The notes under the pieces: model-generated
Databases searched by the model: none
What the model saw: the letters and a program-made list of their open reading frames with translations, nothing else
Told to the model about the DNA's origin: nothing
Position numbers and translations under genes: made by a program
Part shown: positions 1 through 13,840 of the stretch, piece by piece
Numbering within the stretch: position 1 is the first letter of the stretch
Layout of the letters: each line of letters opens with the position of its first letter
Source: Macrobrachium rosenbergii
Taxonomy: Eukaryota > Arthropoda > Malacostraca > Decapoda > Palaemonidae
NCBI RefSeq assembly: GCF_040412425.1
Contig: NC_089762.1
Span: 20,026,202-20,090,201 of the forward strand
Length of the DNA: 64,000 nucleotides
Reading direction: 5' to 3'

Positions 1-227
1 TGTTTAACGTGAAAAATGTATCACTTGGAATGATTTAGTGTACATAAACACACACATCGCAGTATATTCTTTATCTTCATCCCATATTTTCCTATGGTTT
101 GCTATTGTCTCGTAATGATGTCTATTTTAGCATCTGACACTGGATTGACGATTATTTTAATCGCGCAACATACCATTCAAAAATAGCTGAGATGTTAGGG
201 CCCTACTCATTAGATATCGAAATTCAT

Positions 228-354
228 CTTGATATAACATTTAAATAATCGAGCCGGTACCGATTTTTCAATCCAATCCTGCAAGTCAATCTTGATATAA
301 CTTTTAAATAATCGAGCCGATAATGTTTTTTTCAATCCAATCCTGCAAGTCAAT
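228..354. repeat. Tandem duplication, 63-64 bp unit, two copies
   Basis: Unit 1 (228-290) and unit 2 (291-354) both begin CTTGATATAAC and both end CCTGCAAGTCAAT. They differ by a few substitutions and small indels around the GAGCCG segment. This is a simple head-to-tail duplication; no family was recognised. Confidence 0.85.
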
Positions 355-501
355 CAAGATTATCACTTTTGTTCATCACGAACTTAAAAATCATATGATA
401 TGTCACAACCTCGCCACGGCGTAAAATGCAATTTCACCAATATTTCTGTGGCCTGAAATACTGTCACTAACTCTCTTCCGAGTATCGATCACAATGAACA
501 T

Positions 502-544
502 GAGTTGCTTGGCGAATGAGCTTCGCCTACCGAGCGAGCAACTC
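502..544. repeat. Imperfect hairpin
   Basis: GAGTTGCT (502-509) pairs with AGCAACTC (537-544), and an inner GGCGAA (511-516) pairs with TTCGCC (522-527). The role is unknown; it may be a remnant of a terminal repeat. Confidence 0.5.
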
Positions 545-1892
545 GTTCTGAGGCAGCCAGGACACTTAGAATGCTAACCACCCCACCGAGACATCAAGGC
601 TATACGACTCTCGGCAAAGATAGGGGAAGACATAACAAATCTCATCCAGGTCATGCCTCACGTGCTCTATCGCACACTGAATAATATTTGCCGCTCCTAG
701 TTCATGAGTGTTGGAAGCAATAGAAAAGTGGCTCAGCCACTGTGAAAAAACCGAAGCTCCCTTGCTTGAGTCAAGCTAAAAAAAAAAATCAGTAAAAAAC
801 CCGGTAAATAAAAAAGTTGATTCCGCACCCAGTTTCTGACTCTTTAGTTACCAGAGGAATAAATAAACAAACAAACTGGAGATTAATGTCAAGGCCATCC
901 CCGTATTGCACTGCATATCGGTAAACTACTGCCATGCCCGGAAGACGGGTCCGAATAGCCACCAAAAATTAGAAATAACTTTTGCCCGGGGTCTTTGGAC
1001 CATACATCATCGACCCCCTAAAAAAATTCTAAGAGAAAAAGGGATAATTTTAGTAATTTTGCTTACGAATGTAATACGGCATTGTTTGATTAACTTATTC
1101 TATAATGAGTCGAAATTATAGCCATCTACACGTAAAATCATTATTTTTGTCCTGGAAAAAAATTCTTGATAAGACTGTTCAATGGCCATTTATGCAGTCA
1201 ATAAACGCTTTGTAAATACTACTCTTTCACACCTCATATCTATAAGATTGCATATAGGAGCTGATAAAAGTGGATAAAAACTGAGTACAAAAAACTTTAT
1301 CTCCAACATTCTCTTCAAGAACCCTGGACAAAATATACTTACCAAGCTCATCGTGGCATTGAAGAAGGAATCTACTCTTGAAATTTCCGAGGCCTAGATA
1401 CTGAACCAGCAAGTGTCACACTATTAAAAAGGATCAGGCAGTGATTGCAGTGTCTGAGGGTTCTCAGTTATTAAAATTTCATGAGCAAAACGTGTGTGAC
1501 CAGTCCCTAGGTAGCAAATGGCAGTTTTCTATCTCCCTGACACATGACTGTACGTACACGAGTGGGTAAACAGATTCGATTATCCCCAGCATTTTCTGGT
1601 TACTGCCAAACAAGCTGTCCCACAGGATTTGCCAAGCCTCCTTTATTTTTGTTTTGATAGAGGGGTCTGTACCTATATGTCAAAGGCATCACTCTGTTTA
1701 TGATATTTGATGTCATACTCTTCTCTGAGCTACCTTCCATCTTACACCTCATCTGCCATTCAGGGGCCATTTCCTCCCATGAGTTCTCACTCCTTCAATA
1801 TAAATTCTATATGCCTTGTGAGAAGGCTTATTAAAATTCCAACCATTGGCACTTCCATGGTAGCAATTAATTTTCTAGCTGACTGACCTGAC

Positions 1893-1955
1893 TATTATAT
1901 ATATATAATGTGTGTATGCATATATACATAATTATATATATACATATATATACAA
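1893..1955. repeat. AT/GT-rich imperfect microsatellite
   Basis: Interrupted (TA)n with TG and CATA interruptions. Low-complexity sequence. Confidence 0.7.
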
Positions 1956-2460
1956 AATTTCTTGTTTCGAAGTTAAGACATTTCCTCAAACTCGGATATA
2001 GCGCTGAATCAGGGATGAGCCCCGTGTGCAGAAAACTTCCACAACATTATTCGCTTCATACATGTACACAGAGGATTCACGGGCCTTATGCATTAATCCC
2101 TCGATACACACTTTGCTATTTCCCTCGTCTTGCACGGACTCCTCTTTCACCTTTAATTTTGTACAAAGGAACAGTTATTCCTCTCATCCGTGCCGCTTAG
2201 ACCTACCTTACGCACCTCTGACACTTTCGTTACCATATGGCAGCGTCTTCCTTGTAGTCCCATCCACTCTCGGGGTCTTCCCTTTTTTCAGTCTCTTAAT
2301 TGCCTTCCTTGTGTCCTCAACTGCCACTTTCTTAAGCCTTGTCAAACCTATACTAACCCTCTATTCCATTCTTCCATAATTCAGTATTACTTCTTTTAAA
2401 TCTCCCACATTCAACAAATCTTTGTAACTTTATTCTGTGTTTAAGAGAAATTGTTTTCTT

Positions 2461-5080
<2,620 letters not shown>

Positions 5081-5995
5081 GTCAAGCTACAACGATAAAT
5101 GCCCAGAAGTAACAGGCAAATAATAGTTAAAGAAAATGCCAAATGGTTAACAGTGAATAACATGAAGCTAAGAAAAAGAAAAGAAAAATGGAAGATCTAT
5201 GGGAAAGATCGAAAGAATCAAAGAGTAGTGTGGTCACCGTATAAAACAGCTAGAAATCATTACATCGACTTGATTATGAAAACCAAGAAAATATATTACA
5301 ATAAAATGTTTAGTGTAGAGAAAAATCCCCCAAAAAATCCATGACAATTTAACCTGAATATTGGGAACCAAGAAAGAAAAAGTTCTACCTGTTGTAACTA
5401 GTGATTACAAAAACCTGGCCGATAACTTTGTGAACTGCTTTGAAGAAAAAATTGAAAGAATCTGTCATAGTTTAGAACTGATCTCCCGGTGATTGACAAA
5501 AGCAAACAGTAAGTTTAAAGAACTGAACATGAATGACTGAAAAAACGATGAGAAAAGTAAAAAACACCTATTGTGAAAATGACCCGTTTCTCATAAGTGA
5601 TATAAGAGGCAAAAAACTTTGATCAGTTGCGGGAGCTATATTTTGATATTGTCAACATGAGTCTAGCACAGGCGTCTTTCCAAAATAGTGAAAAGGTTGC
5701 TTGTATAAAGCCGGCCTATAAAGGAAAAGGTGATAAAAAAAATCTAAGCTTCTGTAGCCAATATCGAACCTATCGTACTCATCAAAACTTATAGAAACGG
5801 AAGTTCACAAATAAACATGGAAACGCTTGAAACAACTCAACTTATACCTGATGATCAGTCAGCATACAGAAAAAACCACTTAACAGAGACTACATTGTGT
5901 GCAATTATAAATGATACGGTAGAAATTATAGCAAATGGAAAATGTGGCAATTGACGCAGTTAACCACAATCTACTGCTTGAAGACCTGAGAGCAG

Positions 5996-6785
5996 TGTAA
6001 TTATGGAAATCCTTCTTTTGAATGAAGGACAATACCTTTCATAATTGGTGGACTGAAAAAACGAATTGGTTTTCATCTTATCAATAAGTTGAATTAACCA
6101 CTCGAAATTGAGACTGTCTATGCTCGAGTGTGCATACGTAAGTGCGTAAGTTCAACCAAGTGCGCAGTTGCGTAAGCTCAACTCGCACTGTTCAAGACGT
6201 GTCTGGCGACTTGAGAGGGGAAATGGATGTAGCTCCCCTTATTTTCATTTGAAATGCCGTGTTTCTCCCTTGTAAAAGGGAACCAGTCTAGGGCATTCGT
6301 ATTACAGGAACCAGTATAGGGTATCTGTACAAGAACCAGTATAAGTACCTATGTAAGAACCAGTTCTAACAGTTATGGAAGGAACATTAGGAGTAAGTTG
6401 TTTACACCATGTAATCTACTAAGAAGCATTAAACAACCCGCGGGAGTCGGCGTTTCCCTCAACCCTAACTACAAAATGAAGACTTAAACAACCCGCGAGA
6501 GTCGGCGTTTCCCTCAACCCTAACTACAAAATGAAGACTCGTCCGTCTACGACGTCAAGTACCAGTTCAAGCTAAGAGTAGTCCGGGGTATATTAGCCTA
6601 AGCCGGTGTGTTACACTTGTTTAGCCTATGCCCAGGATTGAGTTGTTATGTATAGGCTAGTCTGAGTTAATTGTCCCAAAATGAATGGTAGCCTCCGAAT
6701 GTAAGCCAGGACAATTGACATAATATCAAGCCGCTAGTAGTAATAACAACTTGATAATTAAACAAAAAAAAAAACAAATATTACA
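5996..6785. mobile_element. Solo-LTR-like insertion in the LINE, 790 bp
   Basis: The insert starts TGTAAT and ends ATTACA, a 6-bp inverted terminal match of the TG...CA type. It is flanked by GCAG on both sides (5992-5995 and 6786-6789). Removing it rejoins the LINE RT reading frame between DLRAV and the segment leading to SYLENRN. Inside there is a 55-bp tandem duplication (6430-6484 and 6485-6539) and an A-rich run just before the end. No coding domain is present. TG...CA ends plus a 4-bp duplication fit a solo LTR, perhaps Ty3/gypsy. A short non-autonomous LTR element is the alternative. Confidence 0.7.
6430..6539. repeat. 55-bp tandem duplication inside the LTR-like insert
   Basis: Two near-identical copies, each beginning TAAACAACCCGCG and ending AAAATGAAGACT, with one G/A difference in the CCCGCGGGAG versus CCCGCGAGAG segment. 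Tandem duplications like this are common in LTR R/U5 regions. Confidence 0.9.
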
Positions 6786-7904
6786 GCAGTACGCATCGAA
6801 GATGGTGTACACAAAAGGTACAAAAGCTACTTAGAAAATAGGAACGTTACAGTGGTTATATCAAATGTGAAATCAGAAAAGAAAGACCTAATAAAAGGAG
6901 TGCCCCGAGGCAGCGTTCTGGGTCCGCTGCTATTTGGCATTTACGCAATTGAATTGTCTAGAATCCTAAATAAGCACAAGGTTAAGCATAAACTGTATGC
7001 AGATGATAGTTCTATTTTCCTGTCGAAACGGTAGAAGACACCATTAGTAAAACCGATGCAATAATGAAAGATATCAAAATATGGATGTCGGCGAAGAAAT
7101 TGAAACTTAGTGAAGACAAAACTGAGAGTATGTTATTTGGATCTGACAGTGCACCACGAAAATATGAACACTTCAAAAGAATAACTATTGGTTCGTCAAC
7201 AAGAAATATTGTAGCATCAGTGAGGAACTTAAGAGTATTTATTGATAATAAATTGTCGATGAAAAACCATAGATTGCATATTACAAAAACCTGTAACTAT
7301 CGTATTAGAAGCATTGCATTTATTAGAAAATACCTAAACGAGATACTCTGAAAACAGCAATTTGCAACCAAATACTTTCGAGGCTTGACTACTGCAACGT
7401 TATGTACTATGGTCTCCCTACTTACCTATTAAGAAAATTGAAAGGAACACAAAATAGAGCCGCCAGATTAATAAAAAGACTACGTTCCCGTGATAGAATA
7501 AACCCAGCACTAATTGAGCTACATTGGCTCCCAAGCTAGAACAGAATATAAAACACTGCTTACAGTCTTTAAAGCACTAAAATATGATGAACCAACATAT
7601 CTGAGAAACCGCTTAAGTTTCTTTAGACCCGAAACGAATATTGTAATTAGACATGCAAGTGAAGCATATAGGCTATTTGAACCTAGAACAAATTGTAAGT
7701 CAGGCGAGAGCATTTGTACACTGCGCACCAAGACTATACAACAAAATACCACCTGAAGTGAAGAGCATACAAGAAGAATGCAAATTTAAAAAGGAACTAA
7801 AGACTCTCCTATTCTGCAGGAGCTACGATACTGACGAGAAAACACTGAGAGACAATTATTATAAAAAAAATATGAGAAGCACCTAATTTTGAAAACGTAC
7901 ACGG

Positions 7905-7938
7905 GCCCTCCAGAGAGGGAATTATCCCTGTGGAGGGC
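7905..7938 (+). repeat. Hairpin at the LINE 3' end
   Basis: GCCCTCCA (7905-7912) pairs with TGGAGGGC (7931-7938), with an inner AGGGA/TCCCT stem around an ATTA loop. It lies about 20 bp past the LINE stop codon. Some LINEs keep a 3' stem-loop for RT recognition; that role is inferred here. Confidence 0.65.
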
Positions 7939-8072
7939 AGTACATAAAATCAAAGTGAAAAGTGAAACTTGTTTAAACTGTTTTGCTGGCGCCGCTGCAG
8001 AAGCTAAGCCTCAACCCTGAACTGAGTCCTAACCATACAGTATAGAAAAAACGAAAAAATGGTTTATCTAAC

Positions 8073-8077
8073 CGATG
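8073..8077. repeat. Transib target-site duplication, left copy
   Basis: CGATG immediately precedes the CACAGTG terminus and is matched by CGATG at 11655-11659 after the right terminus. Five bp is the duplication length known for Transib. Confidence 0.9.
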
Positions 8078-8115
8078 CACAGTGGGCCAGAACAGTAACC
8101 CTTTGGACAAAATTA
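8078..8115 (+). repeat. Transib 3' terminal signal, 23-RSS-like
   Basis: Heptamer CACAGTG (8078-8084), 22-bp spacer (8085-8106), then ACAAAATTA (8107-8115), which matches the V(D)J nonamer consensus ACAAAAACC at 6 of 9 positions, including the first six. The spacer is within one base of 23. The first 13 bp are identical to the other end. Confidence 0.8.
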
Positions 8116-8518
8116 TTTTTTGCTTTCAAATCCAAGTATTATTTATAATTTTCTTTTATAAACGTTTAGAGTATTGTATTTATAAGCATATTTAATAATA
8201 TGAATGATATGTTTACCCATATTTTGTGTATTAGATAAAATATATGGTTAGAACTATATAACATTTATATTTGATACCTATTTGATATTCAATGCAGAAA
8301 AGTTAAGAATATAATTATAAAAAATAAGATTATTTCTATCAAATGCTGTTTTTAAAGATTTTACAATATAATTCATTTTAATGAACGTAAAGAATAACAT
8401 TTTGGTTATACTATTATACTATAGTAATATGAATATAGAAATAAAACCATTTAATTCATTTCAAAGAAATCTAAAATAACAAGGAACTTTAACACGTATT
8501 AAGACTACATGATACAAA

Positions 8519-10487
8519 TCAAAGAGTATTTTGGACGATTAAATTTTTGCTTTCTTCAGGTAGTTCAGTTTTTACAGGTCTGTCTACTTTTCTTAGAGAA
8601 CTTATCAAGGGATCAGATGAACAAAGTAATCTTCTCATTAAATCTTCATTTGTCTTTATTCGTGACGTTTTCCTTGTGAAAGATTCCCTAAACTTCTTGA
8701 ATTCTTTATTCTTTGCTTCTTGTGCCTCCTCAGATAATATGCCAATTGGTAGACTGAAGTTGCGTATCACTGAAGCACCATGAATTAATAACCGATGCAA
8801 GCTTTGGGGATGTAGTACCAGTTATATTTTTGTACATAACATTTGGCAGTGTCCAAGCAAAACCTTTCAAATTTATCTGCATTGAAATCAAGACCAGATG
8901 ACAATGTTGATAAAATCACAAAGTTTATAAACAAAGGATTGATCGAGGCCAGTAATTTCGGATGCAATTTCTGCATTCTTGAGAAACCTGTGAGCAGTAT
9001 TTCCATCATTAGATGTACTAAAACCAGATGGTTTTGGCATATCAATTACTAAACCTACTTCATCACGAAACTTTTTTTTGAATCGATTCCTTCCTCTTAT
9101 TTACTGACTTTTCTTCAGAAGTACGTGCTTGCCATTTCTTTATATCAATTTTGTAAGATTATGTAGGCAACATTCCATGCACCTAATCAATGCGTGAAGG
9201 GTAGATAAGCCGTGTTTCAATGCTTCTTGACTTAAAGGACGGGTTTTCACTTCTTCGATGTTATTTAGGATTTTAGGAGAGGCTCCACATATAGAACAAC
9301 ACTGCATTGAATTTGTAACTGTTGATAGCGCTGCTGCCACTTTTCCATCAATCATGGTCAAACTTACGTTGTGGTGCACTAATAAATCATCGGATATTTC
9401 AGTAGGTCGTAAATTTGAAATACAGTTCTGTATAAACTGTTCTTCTTGAACTAACACTTGTCTAGTTTCTTTCGAAAACTTGAATCTAATTGGTCGACAG
9501 AAGAGTGGTGATGATGGTTTTGTGTTTTTCCTGATAACAACCTTGTTTTCAGGATTCAGTAAACTTACATTTAGCTCAAGATACCGGTACCATACTTGCT
9601 ATAAATAGACTATTTTCTGCAGCAAGATTTCTTTCAACATTAGCCGAGAGGCTTTGCTTGTAAATACTTTGTCCGGATGTTTCATCAAAACCAACTTTAC
9701 AGTCCAGGTATAACATATCAACTGCTAAGTTTTCAAGCTTCTCGAAATCGGTGATTTTCATAATTCTTTTAACTGTGTGATCAATCAAAGCCTGGAAATC
9801 TATTTCTGCATTATAATATGAAATTCTCCATTCAGAAGCAGGTGTTGGCAAGCACGCTTCTTTCGCTTCCCTGATTAAATTATAGGCTGGATAAAGTTTG
9901 CTATTTCTTTCAGTAGCTCCAGACCTTAAGAGTTGATAACATCTCTTACTTAGTGAACAATCAAATATTACCTGAGCCAATGCTTCTTCGGGAGAGTATT
10001 CATTTTTGTTACCAAAAGTTGTTTTCAATTATATATTTGAAAGCTGTTCAGCTAAATTTTTGTACCCTATTGTTTTTAAAATCTTAGATGCAGCATAAAA
10101 CATTCTTCCCGGCGAAGTAAGAAGTAGCTGTTCTGATTTACGCTTCCCTGTTTTTTCACTGGAAATCTCAAAGGTCTTGTTAGGACGACCAGGGCCTGCA
10201 TGGGCACTTTCTTTCCGCTCATATGCGATGTTATTCAACCAATCAGCATGTTTCTTTGTAAATTTAATCTTGCTCCTTTGTACAACTACCCATTTAGGTT
10301 TAAAGTTTTTGAGAAAATTAACAGATATTGACTCCGAAATTTCACTGTCATTTGTTATGCTGAAAAGAAAATCTTTCAATAGTATTTTGGCATCTTGGTC
10401 ATTAACATTTTTTATCTTTTTGCTTTTGATACCTCTATGAAGTTCTTCATAAAGATCAGAGTAAGTAATGATCACTGCTGAACCCAT
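8519..10487 (-). pseudogene. Transib/RAG1-core-like transposase, inactivated
   Basis: Minus-strand reading starts at the ATG ending at 10487. It runs through an in-frame TAA at 10029-10031, a frameshift near 9580 and further shifts near 9150, 9090, 8930 and 8790. RAG1-core/Transib landmarks appear in order: first catalytic Asp in GFDETSG (about 9684-9686); second Asp in TMIDGKV (9347-9349); CSIC zinc ligands (9287-9298), like RAG1 C727/C730; a STLHALIRCMEC segment; GNTAHRF; FNADKFERF; HRLLIH (an H-x4-H like RAG1 H937/H942); and the third acidic residue in LSEEAQEAKNKEFKKFR (about 8729-8731). RAG1 residue numbers are from family knowledge; the order and spacing are seen here. All three acidic positions survive, but the frame is broken in at least five places. 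No RAG2-like kelch gene is present. Confidence 0.85.
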
Positions 10488-10689
10488 TTTGGGATATCTT
10501 AGATTCTTAAGCTGAAAAAAAAGAATTAAACAAGATTAGCTTACAATGTAATAGAAAATAAAACTAACTAAAATAGCCTGAAGTGCTTCGTCCCCTCTTA
10601 TATAAGTACTGCTCTAAAATCACTTTCAAACATAAGGGCCTGAGCATTCTTATAGTCTCACTTTTAGTTCCATTTAAGAATTTCATTTA

Positions 10690-10830
10690 TGGGTGAGTAA
10701 CGAGAAGTGAATTTCCAGCACCAGAAGAACACTTCTCTAACTCTTCAACTGAACCAGCTGGGATCGATCTCAGAACCACAGGGTTGGGTTTTAAGTGCTT
10801 TGCCATTGACCCACTGATGATCTCTATTGC
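10690..10830 (-). repeat. Possible tRNA-derived SINE head inside Transib
   Basis: Read on the minus strand, a TCAATGGCAAAGCACTT segment is followed about 30 bp later by GAGATCGATCCCAGCTGG. This resembles the A box and B box (GRTCGATCCC-like) of a tRNA-derived SINE. No clear poly-A tail or target duplication was identified, so this is tentative. Confidence 0.35.
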
Positions 10831-11625
10831 AAATTAGGAACTGTAGTATAAGCAGTAAAGATTTCCTTATGCAATGGCTCCATGTCTTTCCTAATTTACA
10901 GGTTCTAGATATTTTCCTGCCCTAAACCAAGCAAATCCTTTGAACCTTAAAATCCAAAACTTATAGCGACCCAACCCCCTCCAACTTTTTAGGATGGGAT
11001 TTGCAACAGACCCTTTGAAAACACCACGTAGTATTAAGGTGATGAAGTACTCGTTAGCAACTATAGTCACCTTATGCCGTTTGGTTTCTCAGACTCGCCG
11101 GTTGAATGGCGCCATGATAGGGAAGGTAGCACTTCAGTTATTATTGCCCACAAAAGCTCGAAGTGCAAATTGCTGAAAAGAAAACAAATATTTTCACTTT
11201 CTACACAAGTTCTAGTATAATAAATTCCATAAGAGATACGAAGCAAATGCAAGCGAAAAAATTGCCGCACACTTGTTTTGTTAAATAAAAAATATTTTAA
11301 GTACTTTTGTAAATATCGATGTAACATGTTATACACAACATTTGAAATGTTTAGTCGCAGAAATAACATGTAGTAAACTTGCTGAAACTCTCTTATAAAC
11401 TAATGAAATACAGACCTAATATCACAGATGCTACATGCACCAATTCTGATGTAATCACTAGCATACTGGGAGAGAATGTACTTAGCCGATTGCATCTAAA
11501 AACCATAGCGCCAGTCTAACCCATACTCCTTAAATATAATAATATAATATACGGTTCCCTTTCTAAAAATTATTCTAATTTACGTTTTTAATATAATTTT
11601 GATAAAACTAAACAATAATTTTTTT

Positions 11626-11654
11626 GGTTTTTGTCCACCTCCTGGCCCACTGTG
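11626..11654 (-). repeat. Transib 5' terminal signal, 12-RSS-like
   Basis: Read on the minus strand from 11654: heptamer CACAGTG (11648-11654), 13-bp spacer (11635-11647), then a perfect consensus nonamer ACAAAAACC (11626-11634). The spacer is within one base of 12. Together with the 22-bp spacer at the opposite end this reproduces the spacing asymmetry of recombination signal pairs. Confidence 0.85.
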
Positions 11655-11659
11655 CGATG
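11655..11659. repeat. Transib target-site duplication, right copy
   Basis: CGATG directly after the CACTGTG right terminus; matches 8073-8077. Confidence 0.9.
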
Positions 11660-13320
11660 TAGGAAACTTATGGCTAACTTTCATATACATTTCCAGGTAG
11701 TAGTTACGAAGGATTTGTAGTGACTTTGTCCTCTTCTCCATTTAACGGTGTGCTAGAGGAAGTGAAAGAGGATGGAAACAATAAAGGATAGAAGCATGTA
11801 GGAATTATAAGGAATAGGTGGTAATTGATGAAAGGAAGAAGAGAGGAAATAAAAAAACGAAGAGAAATGGATTGTAAAAACTGGAAGGAAGATGTCAACT
11901 ATAAGAGTAGTTAAAAAATATACATGCAAGGGAAAGCATAATAAGAGAGACTGAGTTTATGACAAAAAGCGTCAGTAATTATTCTCTGCCGAGCTAGAGC
12001 AAATTACGAGCGCGTAAACAAGAAAAGCATAGCAGAGGATATAATATGTCGTACATATCGTGTGGGGCAGCAGAAGATATTAACCAATTTATACAGAAAA
12101 GCAGAACCAAACGAAGAATAAAAACAGAGCTATAGCAGCCAAATCAGGAAAGTAACAGAAATATAGTAGGCAATATGTTGTTTATAGAATAAAGAACAGA
12201 ACAGAAAAAAAGACATATAGCACAGAATGTGGAAGACAAGAGACATGAAACTAAATGAGCTCAGAAACGGGGACTAAGGAGCTTAGGAGGTGCCGATGCA
12301 AAGGCAAACCTCCTACGTTCCTAACTCGACTAAACGGAACTGACCTGAACGAAAATCTGTTGATGTATAGTTTAATAAATTCTAAACTTAATATAACCAA
12401 TCGACAATATGATAAGAAGAGACGTGACAAAAAGGGAAAAGCTTCGAACGGAGGAGAAAGAACTTGATAAACAGCTGCAAGGTGAGCCATACCCGAATAT
12501 TGATTATCCAAAGTTAAATAACGGGAAGAAAGCGACTGGGCGGGAAAACAACTTCGCCTATCGCGCTTATCTTGCACATTCATGTGATCAGTTCTTTTTC
12601 AATAAAGTTGTGTTTGTTGTAACTTACCAGGCGAGACTAGAGATAAATATTCCATTTTGCCATTTTTCTACAAATTGTCAGTGTCAGTTAGTGTTCAGGT
12701 AGTAGGCTAGTCAACCTCTCTTGATCAGGCTCGTCTACCGTAGGCTAGGTTAGGCTTCTAGGCTAACCGGTGCGAACATAGGCAACCTTCATGTACCCGT
12801 AATCAAGCGTTAGGTAAATCCAAGCAAAAGCTCCGCACGGACTATTACCTTGGAAATTGATTCTTCCTCCTAGCCTGTCCTTTTAGTGTTGCTGATGAAG
12901 GAGTTGGTGTTGTGTATTGTTGGTCAATTATTATTAACCTCATAGCCTATCTACCCAAAATGGTTGGGGGACCCTTTGGGAACGCAGGGTTTTGGCCGGG
13001 GGAAAACCTTGGGAGCAAGACTGGACCGCCGTGTTGTTTTTGGTAATTCTATATATTAGCTCCGCGCCTGTTTTTACCTTTTCAACTGGTTTTTTCTACA
13101 CTTTTAGGGGTTTTGATACTGACGGTGCATCTGTTTGTTGTCAGCCAAATGGAATGTCCCTTCACCGTGTTTAGTACTGGCCCGGGGGTGGTGTTGGGTA
13201 CCCATACGTTAACAAGTTATTGCACTTGCCGGATGGGATATGAACCGTTCGAAACAGACGTACCCGTGCTCTGTCTTGTGAAGATCGTGTATGGAAACCC
13301 CTTGTTGGATGGACTTCAGG
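11660..13320. other. Non-coding stretch, no gene recognised
   Basis: Open frames are short and lack known motifs. TAGGCTAGGTTAGGCTT-like runs near 12.73-12.77 kb are low complexity. Nothing else can be supported. Confidence 0.5.
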
Positions 13321-13840
13321 GGTTAATTACAGGTTAATTACACTCAAGCGCCAAAAATTAAAGGTAAATCATAATTAGCAAACCAAAAAACTGTAGAAAA
13401 AGTTAAGCTAGAAGGCAGTCGCGACAGCGGAGCTACTATATAGTTCTTCCTTGTTGTTATGGAATGGTTCCGCGCATGTGCAAGTCATTAGGGAGCCATA
13501 TGTTTAAGAAGGGATTGGCTAAGGAAACCTATTATGAAAGGAACTATACTAACCTAACGAACCCTAACCTAGCAGGCCATGTTACTTAGCTGGGGGGCTC
13601 TGCCCCTGGGCGAATGAAATTCCACTTTTTACCAAAAGCTCCCCTATAAAACTGCGCATGCATGATAGCATTCCAGGATGGCCAGCATACAATTTCTGAG
13701 GTTGATTACAGGTTAATTACAGTCGACCAACAAAAAATAATGGTAAATTCTTGATAAGCAACCAAAATGCTATAGGAAAAATCAATTTCCAAAGTAATAG
13801 CCCATGCAGAGCTATCGCTTAGTTCTACCAAGCATTAAAA
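13320..13840. repeat. Pair of diverged ~120-bp direct repeats
   Basis: A segment starting CAGGTTAATTACA at about 13331 and a second starting at about 13710 share the order of blocks: CAGGTTAATTACA, a TGGTAAAT/AGGTAAAT block, AGCAA-CCAAAA, TA(G)GAAAAA, then AGAGCT/GGAGCTA and TAGTTCT(A/T)CC. They are the same family in the same orientation, about 380 bp apart. The element type is unknown. Confidence 0.6.

Larger units (their letters stand above)
1..1890. other. Non-coding stretch, no gene recognised
   Basis: No open frame here shows a recognisable domain or sustained coding character. The stretch holds a 63-bp tandem duplication (228-354), a 43-bp imperfect hairpin (502-544) and A-rich runs near 780. 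Nothing else can be supported. Confidence 0.6.
5085..7950 (+). pseudogene. 5'-truncated LINE (jockey/CR1-group) RT remnant, split by an insertion
   Basis: This is a non-LTR retrotransposon polymerase with many stops and frameshifts. The segment at 5099-5344 is the basic linker before the reverse transcriptase (a W..YK.ARN.Y pattern). Broken RT segments follow at 5390-5995, including a VNHNLL..DLRAV motif. After the insertion at 5996-6785 the RT resumes with SYLENRN, then GVPRGSVLGPLLFG and the catalytic YADDS box (about 6895-7010). The C-terminal region at 7514-7886 ends with the APRLYNKIPPEV...FKKELKTLLF pattern typical of jockey/CR1/L2-type LINEs. The endonuclease is missing, as expected of a 5'-truncated copy. 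The exact clade is uncertain. Confidence 0.85.
8078..11654 (-). mobile_element. Complete Transib-type DNA transposon (decayed), 3577 bp
   Basis: Inverted ends read CACAGTGGGCCAG inward from 8078 and, on the other strand, inward from 11654. The 5-bp sequence CGATG lies directly outside both (8073-8077 and 11655-11659). CACWRTG termini and 5-bp target duplications are diagnostic of Transib elements, the proposed source of RAG1. The internal gene runs on the minus strand (10487 to about 8519) and resembles the RAG1 core. So the element's 5' end is at 11654 and its 3' end at 8078. A SINE-like sequence sits inside near 10.7-10.83 kb. The length is within the usual few-kb range for Transib. Confidence 0.9.

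Noticed and set aside
10690..10830. A tRNA gene on the minus strand
   Set aside because: A- and B-box-like words are present but there is no cloverleaf with acceptor stem; a SINE head fits better and was listed tentatively.
12992..13337. Hydrophobic 60-74-codon frames suggesting a small membrane protein
   Set aside because: Overlapping frames, no start context or homology that I recognise, and a repeat copy begins at the end of the stretch.
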